Shown piece by piece: positions 1-5,703 of a DNA stretch of 5,703 nt. The position numbers and the translations under genes were made by a program. Each line of letters begins with the position of its first letter. Position 1 is the first letter of the stretch. The DNA lies in assembly GCA_003165855.1 (NCBI GenBank), contig PMXH01000150.1, positions 3,034 through 8,736 of the forward strand, written 5' to 3'. The notes beneath the pieces are model-generated. The model was not told where the DNA came from. It searched no databases and was given only the letters and a program-made list of their open reading frames with translations. Origin of the DNA: Acidobacteriaceae bacterium (lineage in GTDB: Bacteria > Acidobacteriota > Terriglobia > Terriglobales > Acidobacteriaceae).

Positions 1-735
1 GCCGGCACAAATTTACTGACGCGTCTGTTGGATCTGGAACGCTCGGGCGGATACCAGGTTGACCAGCAGGCGCGGATGAACCTTCGGCTCGTACCCCAAC
101 ATGGGGGAACGGTCGCAGGAGTCAGGTTGAGTGCCTTACGGGAGATTGGCGGCTGGAACGAGAATTCGCTCACCGAAGACACCGACCTGACGTATCGCCT
201 CTTGTTGAATGGATGGAAAACGGCATATCAGAATCGCTCCGAGTGCTACGAGGAGGTGCCCGAAAATTGGCCGGTTCGCATCAAGCAAATCATGCGCTGG
301 GCCAAAGGCCACAACCAAGCCATGATGACCTACAGTCTGCGATTGTTGTTGGGGAAACATCGTGCCACGCTGCGGGAGCGGATTGATGGGACATTATTGC
401 TTGGGGTATACGCCATGGCGCCCATTACTCTGGTCGGCTGGGCACTGGCGCTCTGTGTGTTCTACCAGGGGGTTGCCCCTCTGCATGGCGTTATCGCGCT
501 CCTTTCTCTGACGGCTTATGCCGCACTGGGCAATCTCGCCGCCTTTTTTGAGATCGCTGCTGCTTCCCGGCTGGATGGGACGCGTAACCGAATTTGCCTG
601 CTGCCCTTCCTCATTCTGGGATTTGCGGTGAGCATCTTCTCGGTCTCTCGCGCCGCGGTGTCGCAAGTCAGCGATCTTGTCACCGGGGCTGAATTCCACT
701 GGGATAAGACCGAGCGTTTTCGAAAGGCCTTGTGA
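1..735 (+). CDS. Processive family 2 glycosyltransferase (polysaccharide synthase), 3' part
   Basis: This gene is open from the first base of the window (frame 1), so its start and the N-terminal part of its catalytic domain are missing; 244 residues are visible. The visible part carries the second half of a GT2 catalytic domain: an HGGTVAG segment (residues 34-40), the TED acceptor/base motif (58-60, followed by TDLTYRL) and QIMRW (96-100), the QxxRW signature of processive synthases such as cellulose, hyaluronan and poly-GlcNAc synthases. Three hydrophobic helices follow, at about 132-154, 160-186 and 198-220. In this family such helices form the channel that moves the growing glycan across the inner membrane. 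The C-terminus is a short cytosolic tail with a W-x-K-T element, and there is no PilZ domain after the helices. It heads the visible operon and overlaps the next gene by 4 bases. The sugar donor cannot be read from the sequence. The family call is firm; the specific product is unknown. Confidence 0.93.
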   Translation, partial: AGTNLLTRLLDLERSGGYQVDQQARMNLRLVPQHGGTVAGVRLSALREIGGWNENSLTEDTDLTYRLLLNGWKTAYQNRSECYEEVPENWPVRIKQIMRWAKGHNQAMMTYSLRLLLGKHRATLRERIDGTLLLGVYAMAPITLVGWALALCVFYQGVAPLHGVIALLSLTAYAALGNLAAFFEIAAASRLDGTRNRICLLPFLILGFAVSIFSVSRAAVSQVSDLVTGAEFHWDKTERFRKAL

Positions 736-1808
736 ATCCGTATGTTGCAGCGGCGGGTCTGGTCCTCGTAGTCGGCCTGATGTTTATGCTGCCTCTGCTT
801 CCGGCATTGGTGGAATTACGCCGCAAGTCGGACGCGCTGCCTCTCAGCGTTATTCAGCAAAATGCGGGCGAAATTCGTCATTTTGCCAACAGCTTTCGGA
901 CTTACATCCAAATACTTGAGCCAATCCTGCAGCGTTGTGTGAACTCCGGAAGCGCAGAAACTGGCATGCTCCCCGATGGTGAGGAGTATGTTGTCCTGGG
1001 CCGAAACGATGAACCGATGGTGCGTACGCTTGCGGATGGAGACGCAATTCACCCGGTCTTGATGATTGCGGGTGTTGACCTGTTCGTGCCGCCGGAAGCT
1101 ACTTTCTCGAAAGACATCTATGCGGGCGGCCAATTCGAGGGTGGAGAGAAGAACAGCTACCGCGCAATCCTGGGAGAACACGATGTCCACCTGGGCACTG
1201 CGAGCATTGTGCTGCGCTGGATTCATGCTGTAGGGGTGTTCACCGCTGGTCTTGGCTGCAAACTCCACGGACGTATTTCTTCAGATTTGCTCATACGTCT
1301 TCGCGCTGATTGCGTTTTTCTGCGTATGAACGCTCCTCGCATCGAAATCGGGCACGCCGCCGGCAACGAGGATGCAACGGCGGGCGTCTCAAGCGCACCT
1401 TCCGGCACGGGCTCAGAGAAGTCCCCACGTCTCTTGCATGATGGCGACTTCGAGGTTCTCGCCGGTCAGGTCATTCACAGCAACATCGTCATCCGAGGCA
1501 ATCTGCACATTCAGTCCGGCGCGCGGGTGTGCGGCAGCGTGAAAAGTGTGAAGAACATGGTGCTTGAGGACGGGGTCTCGGTGGAAGGAAGTCTGATCAG
1601 CGCAAGAAAGATGCGCATCGGTCCGCATTGCGCGATTCACGGACCAGTGATTGCCGAGCGCGAGCTTGTGATCGCTGATGGAACCCAATGCGGCACGCTG
1701 GAATATCCGACTACGGTCAGCGCGCCACAAATCGATGTGGAAGAAGGCGTAATCGTGTTTGGCACCTTGTGGGCCCGCGAACGTGGCCAAGTGGTGGCCA
1801 GACCATGA
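732..1808 (+). CDS. Membrane-anchored bactofilin-like beta-helix protein
   Basis: The 358-residue product starts at GTG 732, inside the stop of the glycosyltransferase (GTGA overlap), with a weak AAGG just upstream. One hydrophobic helix at residues 5-27 should anchor it in the inner membrane, followed by a likely helical stretch (about 38-70). Two blocks of short repeats with alternating hydrophobic residues and turn glycines follow. The first runs over about 110-207. The second (about 237-348) has the bactofilin-like pattern, with NIVIRGNLHI, GVSVEGSLIS, KMRIGPHCAIHG and VIVFGTLWA as successive rungs. A Gly/Ser/Ala-rich linker (208-236) separates the blocks. Bactofilins are usually short soluble proteins that polymerise through one right-handed beta-helix; this one is longer, membrane-anchored and apparently has two helical blocks. 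Which side of the membrane the beta-helix occupies is not clear. Its place between the synthase and the deacetylase suggests a scaffold or positioning role for the export machine (inference). It could instead be a different beta-helix protein, such as a carbohydrate-binding one. Confidence 0.75.
   Translation: MNPYVAAAGLVLVVGLMFMLPLLPALVELRRKSDALPLSVIQQNAGEIRHFANSFRTYIQILEPILQRCVNSGSAETGMLPDGEEYVVLGRNDEPMVRTLADGDAIHPVLMIAGVDLFVPPEATFSKDIYAGGQFEGGEKNSYRAILGEHDVHLGTASIVLRWIHAVGVFTAGLGCKLHGRISSDLLIRLRADCVFLRMNAPRIEIGHAAGNEDATAGVSSAPSGTGSEKSPRLLHDGDFEVLAGQVIHSNIVIRGNLHIQSGARVCGSVKSVKNMVLEDGVSVEGSLISARKMRIGPHCAIHGPVIAERELVIADGTQCGTLEYPTTVSAPQIDVEEGVIVFGTLWARERGQVVARP
1784..1800 (+). promoter_or_regulatory. 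Possible hairpin just before the deacetylase start codon
   Basis: Two copies of TGGCCA (1784-1789 and 1795-1800) are separated by AGTGG. Because TGGCCA is self-complementary, they can form a perfect 6-bp stem with a 5-base loop, ending 4 bases before ATG 1805. No good Shine-Dalgarno sequence is visible outside it. Such a stem could hide the initiation region until ribosomes finishing the upstream gene open it, which would fit the ATGA overlap. The bases also encode the end of the upstream protein, so chance is a real alternative. Confidence 0.3.
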
Positions 1809-3682
1809 AGCGTCACCGAATTCTCATCGCAGTGAGTAGCGTCATTCTCCTGATCCTGACCGCATGGACGCTTGTGTCCTGGGCGACCCGCGACCGTTTT
1901 CGCTCAACCGCCGACCGCTTGCTTCTGCTGGTTCCGGACAGTACAAGTTTCTCCGATCCCAAAGTAGCGATGTGGCTGGATGCCGGCAGTGAAGAAGGTC
2001 TTCATGTGGTCCCCGTGCACGATTCGGATTTTCTGCGGCCCTTGTGGGGCGAGTCCAAGTGTGCGGGAGTGATTCTGCCGGACTCCATCCATAAGCAGGC
2101 AAGTGACCTCTTTTTAGCTACGTTGCACCGCTTTGTGGGAGACGGCGGAAAACTGATGCTGGTCTATGACGCCGGCACATTTTCGCTGAACGGTACTTTC
2201 GCAGCCGGCCGTTCGCGCCTGTCGGACATGGTGGGCGTGGATTACGCTCTCTACGATAAGTTTGGGGACAAGACGATTCAATGGAACAAAGTCACCAGCA
2301 CGAATGCAATTGTGAGTCAGATGGAAATACCGCCGGGAAAATACTATCCCTTTCATGCGGAAACTAACACCTCCACAGCGAAAGATGGTTTCACTCAGTC
2401 CTCGGGCGGCACGTTCGAGACCGAACTCAGACGCTACAAATACGGCGATCTGCAGTATCCCAGCTTCGTAACATCAGGCAACTACACTGGCGAAGTCTTG
2501 TTTCATTCGAGCAACGGACTCGTTGCTGGTGAGAATTCCTACAAGAAGGGTTCCGTCCTTTTTGTGAATCTGCCCTTGGGATACTTGAAAGGCAATACGG
2601 ATGGTTTGTTGCTGCATGCCTTCCTAAAGTACTTCGCAGGGCATGCTTTGTCGTTGCCTTATCTAATGCCCGTCCCGGACGGAGTCGGGGGGTTGGTCCT
2701 GAACTGGCATATTGACTCCAACGCGGCCATCAAGCCACTCCAGGAAATGAGTTCGTGGAAACTCATGCAACAGGGACCCTACTCGATTCACATCACGGCC
2801 GGTCCCGATGCCAGCGAAGAAGGCGACACGAGGGGATTTAATGTCGATCACAATGCCGTCAGTCAGGAGCTGATTCGCAAGTTCGAGGGTCTCGGCTATT
2901 CGATTGGAAGCCATGGCGGCTGGATTCATGACTACTTTTCCGCCCACGTTGAAACCGACAATCCGAAAGACCTGGAAAAGTTCCTGGCACTAAACAAGAA
3001 CTCACTGGAAAAGATTACAGGAAAACCCGTTCTCGAATATTCCGCGCCAAATGGCAATCAGCCACCATGGGTGACGCGCTGGCTGGAAGCTCACGGCTTC
3101 GTCGCGTATTACTTCACCGGCGACACCGGTATGGGCCCCACGCAGGGATATCGCGACGGCGAACGCGAAACCCAAAACGTCTGGGCTTTTCCGATTCTCC
3201 ACCTCGATCGAGCCGCGGGCTTCGAGGAAATGAGTACCGAAGGATATTCCGCCGCCGAAATCGAGCGATGGCTTACGGCTATTACCGACTTCGCCTCGGA
3301 CCAACAGTCGGTGAGGCTGGTCTATTTCCATCCTCCCGGAATTCTGCAATACCACGATCTCGTCGATCGGTGGCTGGAACAAACGGGCCGGTTGAAAGCC
3401 GCTGGACGATTCCGCTGGTACACCATGACCGAACTTGCGAACTTCTTGAATTCTCGCAAACAGGTGAAGTGGAAGATGTCGGAAAACGCTGGTCTGATCA
3501 CGGTCGAAGCAACTCATCCCCAGACCTTGGATCACGAGACGTGGCGGCTTCCGGCGAGCCGCTTCGCCGAACCGAAAGTCGTACTGGGGGCTGCCAAGGT
3601 AGTCCGGGACAACGATGCCTGGATCATCATAGCTGGAGACGGGAAAGACCTCCGATTCGAAACCGAGACTCTAACCAAATGA
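1805..3682 (+). CDS. Membrane-anchored polysaccharide deacetylase-like protein with N-terminal amidotransferase-like domain
   Basis: ATG 1805 overlaps the preceding stop (ATGA) and gives 625 residues. The frame is open further upstream, but that stretch lies inside the beta-helix gene. Residues 2-5 are basic (KRHR) and 6-27 form a hydrophobic signal anchor, so the rest is probably periplasmic. Residues about 38-285 look like a Rossmann-type, glutamine-amidotransferase-like domain: LLLLVPDS, then GVILPDS (88-94), then a helix and VGDGGKLMLVYDAGT (111-125). From about 296 a NodB-like deacetylase barrel can be followed: WHIDSN (301-306) in the place of the catalytic/metal Asp motif, IGSHGGWIH (367-375) as the metal-binding His motif, YSAPNG (412-417) in place of RxPxG, and YFHPPG (507-512) as the late catalytic His motif. 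A short beta-rich tail occupies about 553-625. The expected role is removal of acetyl (or other acyl) groups from the nascent exopolysaccharide. The motifs are non-canonical by eye, so activity and substrate are uncertain. Confidence 0.82.
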   Translation: MKRHRILIAVSSVILLILTAWTLVSWATRDRFRSTADRLLLLVPDSTSFSDPKVAMWLDAGSEEGLHVVPVHDSDFLRPLWGESKCAGVILPDSIHKQASDLFLATLHRFVGDGGKLMLVYDAGTFSLNGTFAAGRSRLSDMVGVDYALYDKFGDKTIQWNKVTSTNAIVSQMEIPPGKYYPFHAETNTSTAKDGFTQSSGGTFETELRRYKYGDLQYPSFVTSGNYTGEVLFHSSNGLVAGENSYKKGSVLFVNLPLGYLKGNTDGLLLHAFLKYFAGHALSLPYLMPVPDGVGGLVLNWHIDSNAAIKPLQEMSSWKLMQQGPYSIHITAGPDASEEGDTRGFNVDHNAVSQELIRKFEGLGYSIGSHGGWIHDYFSAHVETDNPKDLEKFLALNKNSLEKITGKPVLEYSAPNGNQPPWVTRWLEAHGFVAYYFTGDTGMGPTQGYRDGERETQNVWAFPILHLDRAAGFEEMSTEGYSAAEIERWLTAITDFASDQQSVRLVYFHPPGILQYHDLVDRWLEQTGRLKAAGRFRWYTMTELANFLNSRKQVKWKMSENAGLITVEATHPQTLDHETWRLPASRFAEPKVVLGAAKVVRDNDAWIIIAGDGKDLRFETETLTK

Positions 3683-4596
3683 CGATCACTCACCAACAGC
3701 AACGGCGGATTGCAGCGGTCCTCTTCCTCTTAGCCTTTACTGCCGTGCCGCGCTTACGCGCCCAGGACATCATGCAAGACATCGTTCCTACAGCCAGTGC
3801 TGGTTTATCCAGTTCGGGCGTGGCCAATACCGCGCAGACTGCTCCACTGCAGCCTGACGCTGATATCCCGCCGCAAACTGGACGGAAGCCGTTGACGAAC
3901 TCTGTTGAAGCGGGCGGCGACTATATGGGTTTGACGAATGGCTTCGGACACTGGGTGGGTGGTTATGCTCGCGGAGTAGTCGCAACGGGCAATAACACTG
4001 TGAATGCGGAGGTCAACGGTCAGCACGAATTCGGCGATGCCGGAGTGTATCTGGGAGCCGGAGATACCTACAACTTCAATCCCGACTGGTACGGCTCGTT
4101 GACGCTGGGTTCCAGTGTCGGAGGTTTTTTCTGGCCCCGCTTCCGAACCGATGCCTTCATCAATAAGAAATGGATGAGTCGCAAGCAGTTGATCACCACT
4201 TTCGGTTTTGGCTACTACGCTGCGAAGGACGTCCACCGCGACCACAGTTTCTTCCTGGGCAGCACTTATTACTTCGTAAAGCCCTGGATTGTCGAAGAAG
4301 GAATTCGCTTCAATGTCAGCAATCCGGGAGCGGTCTTCTCGCCGGCAGCTTTCGTGGCCGTAACTGAAGGACGAAACAAGCAGCACTACATCACGCTGCG
4401 CGGTGGTTTTGGCAAAGAGGCATTTCAACTCGTCGGGCCCGACGTGAGCCTCAGCGATTTTCAGAGTCAAACCCTAAGCATCACCTGGCGCCAGTGGATC
4501 GGTACAAACTGGGGCGCTAACCTCGTCGGAGACTATTACCACAACCCGTTCTACCAGAGAGGCGGGACTAGCCTTGGATTCTTCCGCGAGTTTTGA
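3679..4596 (+). CDS. YaiO-like outer-membrane beta-barrel protein, probable polysaccharide exit pore
   Basis: The start at ATG 3679 overlaps the deacetylase stop (ATGA) and yields 305 residues. The frame is open upstream to about 3067, but that part is inside the deacetylase gene. Residues 1-28 form a signal peptide (basic RR at 9-10, hydrophobic core 11-23, probable cleavage after LRA, before QD). A Ser/Ala/Pro-rich linker (about 30-72) leads to a barrel region from about 75. There, amphipathic strands rich in Gly and aromatic residues alternate with turns, for example SVEAGGDYMGL, TFGFGYYAAK, SFFLGSTYYF and HYITLRGGFG. The last residues, SLGFFREF, end in Phe, the usual outer-membrane insertion signal. 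The pattern resembles the YaiO family, whose E. coli gene lies near the glycosyltransferase gene yaiP. No TPR region is present, unlike PgaA or BcsC. The outer-membrane location is well supported; a role as the glycan pore is inferred from context. Confidence 0.83.
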   Translation: MTITHQQQRRIAAVLFLLAFTAVPRLRAQDIMQDIVPTASAGLSSSGVANTAQTAPLQPDADIPPQTGRKPLTNSVEAGGDYMGLTNGFGHWVGGYARGVVATGNNTVNAEVNGQHEFGDAGVYLGAGDTYNFNPDWYGSLTLGSSVGGFFWPRFRTDAFINKKWMSRKQLITTFGFGYYAAKDVHRDHSFFLGSTYYFVKPWIVEEGIRFNVSNPGAVFSPAAFVAVTEGRNKQHYITLRGGFGKEAFQLVGPDVSLSDFQSQTLSITWRQWIGTNWGANLVGDYYHNPFYQRGGTSLGFFREF

Positions 4597-4660
4597 GCGT
4601 GGCGATAGGTTTGCCCGGAGACGCGAGGTCTCAAGGATAGCCGATCCTGTGCGTCCACGC
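4597..4660 (+). promoter_or_regulatory. Possible branched RNA structure between the barrel and membrane-protein genes
   Basis: Directly after the barrel stop codon, GCGTGG (4597-4602) can pair with CCACGC (4655-4660). Two perfect 5-bp hairpins are nested inside: GAGAC/GTCTC (4618-4622 with 4628-4632, loop GCGAG) and AGGAT/ATCCT (4634-4638 with 4644-4648, loop AGCCG). There is no T-tract, so it is not an intrinsic terminator. The second hairpin would bury AAGGA (4633-4637), the only Shine-Dalgarno-like sequence in the gap. It might tune translation of the next gene or protect the upstream message. This was found by eye with no folding energy calculated, and short stems arise by chance in GC-rich DNA. 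Confidence 0.3.
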
Positions 4661-4684
4661 GGACATCGCGGCGGCGTCATTCTC

Positions 4685-5416
4685 ATGCACCGGGCGCTCG
4701 CTCACTTTCGGCTCGGGCCCATGAACCTGGTCGCCGCAGTCTTTCTTTTCGTGTTCTTTTCGTCGGTCTGGTTAATGTTGCTGGCCCCGATCTGCCGATT
4801 CTGGACCTGGGTGCTGGTACTTGGAATTCGGCTCTTGCCTTTGCGCGCGGAACTCGGTCTGGCACACCATCATGTGACGTCCTTCATTAGCTTTGACGTT
4901 CCCTACCTGCGCATGGAGCCTGTGCTCCCGAGCGCTCTGATCTGGTGGCTAACCTGTGTTGTTACCTTGTCGCTCTTCGCGGGTAGCTTTTTTCTGTCTG
5001 GCAAGTTCATCCCTATCAAATATCTATTACGCGCAGTTCTGTTGGTGCCCGCCACCGCCCTGTTATATTTTGTTTTTCTACCGGCGCGTTTTCCTCACAC
5101 TCCGGACAGCTACATGGAAGGCCTCGTCACGGCTGGGATCACATTGATCTCTGTTATCCCTCTGCTATTCGGATTGACTTACTATATTTTTGATTTCGGC
5201 TTGCTAAGAAAGGCCTTCCTGACGGCCATCGCCATGACTCACCTTGCACTGTTCCTGCCCTTTCAGGTGCTTTTGCAAGCTCTGTTCTTGCAAAAAACAG
5301 TTTTGTTCATGCCCGTGCTCTACATTATCTTTGGGATGCCAGTAAATATTCTCATCATCGTCGCCTTCTATTCTTGGGGTATGACGTGGTCCTTCCGATC
5401 AGCCACTAGCCTCTGA
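4685..5416 (+). CDS. Polytopic inner-membrane protein of unknown function
   Basis: I do not recognise this family. From ATG 4685 the product has 243 residues. Hydrophobic segments lie at about 13-34, 38-53 (shorter), 84-106, 113-132, 144-167, 175-201 and 205-229, giving six or seven membrane helices. The loop before the second long helix contains HHH (61-63), then FDVPY (70-74) and a Pro-rich stretch. A second loop (about 133-143) has FPHTPDSY. Clustered His, Asp and Tyr in two loops hint at a catalytic or metal site, but no known motif is matched. The start is uncertain. GTG 4649 has AAGGA 11 bases upstream. TTG 4574 would overlap the barrel gene but would add an Arg-rich, unlikely N-terminus. 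ATG 4721 lies right at the first helix. Same strand and short spacing place it in the operon, perhaps as a synthase accessory subunit or a membrane enzyme that decorates the glycan (inference). Confidence 0.8.
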   Translation: MHRALAHFRLGPMNLVAAVFLFVFFSSVWLMLLAPICRFWTWVLVLGIRLLPLRAELGLAHHHVTSFISFDVPYLRMEPVLPSALIWWLTCVVTLSLFAGSFFLSGKFIPIKYLLRAVLLVPATALLYFVFLPARFPHTPDSYMEGLVTAGITLISVIPLLFGLTYYIFDFGLLRKAFLTAIAMTHLALFLPFQVLLQALFLQKTVLFMPVLYIIFGMPVNILIIVAFYSWGMTWSFRSATSL

Positions 5417-5474
5417 TGAAACTCACCACGCCATAAACAAACCAGGACAAGAGCGGCTCGCGAGTGTGAGAACA

Positions 5475-5499
5475 AGCCCAGTGCGGGAATGCACCGGCT
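5475..5499 (-). terminator. Candidate terminator hairpin between convergent genes
   Basis: The arms 5475-5484 and 5491-5499 can pair around a 6-base loop (5485-5490). The core is GTGC/GCAC, extended by CC/GG and AG/CT with one bulged C. In leftward RNA the 5480/5495 position is a G-U wobble, while in rightward RNA it is an A-C mismatch. The stem is therefore better for the leftward gene, where it is followed by the T-rich TTGTTCT. It lies 76 bases past the leftward stop and 58 past the rightward stop, so it might serve both. The weak T-tract keeps confidence low. Confidence 0.4.
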
Positions 5500-5574
5500 C
5501 ACTAATCTAATTTCAGAAAGAAAAACCATTCGGTCCTGGGCTACGAAACCACGCATTCTTTGCTAACCACTTAC

Positions 5575-5703
5575 CTACTTCGCATCCCGCGCGTAGTCGA
5601 CGCGAAGGGTGAGAATCTCGAAGGGATGGATAGGTACGGTCAGCTGCTCTCCAGTGATCGTCAGCGGCGATCCCTGCGGCTGTTCGAGAAGATTGGTCAC
5701 GAT
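5575..5703 (-). CDS. C-terminal end of a probable GH38 alpha-mannosidase (partial)
   Basis: Reading leftward from the window edge, the frame is open for 42 codons and ends in TAG at 5575-5577; the rest of the gene lies beyond the window. The visible tail has NLLEQ near its start and, towards the end, VPIHPFEILTLRV followed by a short polar end (DYARDAK). An N-L-L-E element followed by a PFEI-T-L strand is typical of the last beta-sandwich strands of GH38 alpha-mannosidases. If correct, the full protein would be a large enzyme hydrolysing alpha-mannosides. It is convergent to the polysaccharide operon and so separately transcribed; a link to the same glycan is possible but not shown. With so little sequence, another glycosidase with a similar C-terminal domain cannot be excluded. 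Confidence 0.6.
   Translation of the reverse strand: MVTNLLEQPQGSPLTITGEQLTVPIHPFEILTLRVDYARDAK

Noticed and set aside
718..731. Overlapping palindromes TTTCGAAA and AAGGCCTT before GTG 732
   Set aside because: Short 8-base palindromes within coding sequence; expected by chance and without a matching operator arrangement.
816..1268. Leftward open frame opposite the beta-helix gene (150 codons)
   Set aside because: No domain, no ribosome-binding site noted, and fully covered by a better-supported + strand gene.
1688..1804. Upstream open extension of the deacetylase frame
   Set aside because: It overlaps the last beta-helix rungs in another frame; ATG 1805 directly precedes the membrane anchor and forms an ATGA overlap.
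3002..3535. Leftward open frame opposite the deacetylase (177 codons)
   Set aside because: Antisense to the motif-bearing deacetylase barrel; no domain or plausible gene context.
3067..3678. Upstream open extension of the beta-barrel frame
   Set aside because: It lies wholly inside the deacetylase gene, is Arg/Ser-rich with no domain, and the signal peptide begins exactly at ATG 3679.
3805..4470. Long leftward open frame opposite the barrel gene (221 codons)
   Set aside because: Mirror frame of a GC-biased coding region; no recognisable domain, and the + strand product has a clear signal peptide and barrel pattern.
5442..5539. Inverted pair CCAGGAC (5442-5448) and GTCCTGG (5533-5539)
   Set aside because: Only 7 bp with an 84-base separation; too weak to call an element, and the hairpin at 5475-5499 lies between them.
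1..5703. CRISPR arrays, tRNA or rRNA genes, insertion sequences
   Set aside because: No regularly spaced repeats, cloverleaf-like sequence, transposase motifs or terminal inverted repeats were seen on either strand.

Overview
The window reads as part of one rightward gene cluster for making, modifying and exporting a cell-surface polysaccharide in a Gram-negative (diderm) bacterium, followed by the tail of a leftward glycosidase gene. The diderm assignment rests on a protein with a signal peptide, a beta-barrel pattern and a C-terminal Phe. Moderate-to-high GC, the gene content and the style of the proteins suggest an Acidobacteriota-like soil bacterium, but this is an inference by eye and not a database result.

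Layout: (1) bases 1-735, the 3' part of a processive family 2 glycosyltransferase (TED and QxxRW motifs, then three membrane helices); its 5' end lies outside the window. (2) 732-1808, a membrane-anchored protein with two blocks of bactofilin-like beta-helix repeats. (3) 1805-3682, a membrane-anchored two-domain protein: an N-terminal half resembling a glutamine-amidotransferase-like (Rossmann-type) fold and a C-terminal divergent polysaccharide deacetylase barrel. (4) 3679-4596, a secreted beta-barrel protein resembling the YaiO outer-membrane family. (5) about 4685-5416, an unrecognised polytopic membrane protein. (6) 5575-5703 on the minus strand, the last 42 codons of a gene whose C-terminus resembles GH38 alpha-mannosidases.

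The first four genes are joined by three successive 4-base stop/start overlaps (GTGA, ATGA, ATGA). This strongly suggests one transcript with translational coupling. The fifth gene follows after an 88-base gap holding a possible branched RNA structure. A hairpin at 5475-5499 lies between the convergent genes and may be a terminator. No promoter for the cluster is visible; it should lie upstream of the window.

Working model (inference): the glycosyltransferase polymerises and extrudes a glycan across the inner membrane, the deacetylase modifies it in the periplasm, and the YaiO-like barrel passes it through the outer membrane. The beta-helix protein may act as a scaffold or localiser, and the last membrane protein may be an accessory subunit. 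The parts resemble those of synthase-dependent exopolysaccharide systems (Pga, Bcs, Pel, and YaiP/YaiO in E. coli), but the combination matches none that I recognise. In particular it has an in-line bactofilin-like gene, an amidotransferase-like/deacetylase fusion and no visible TPR scaffold. It is the best candidate in this window for an undescribed system.
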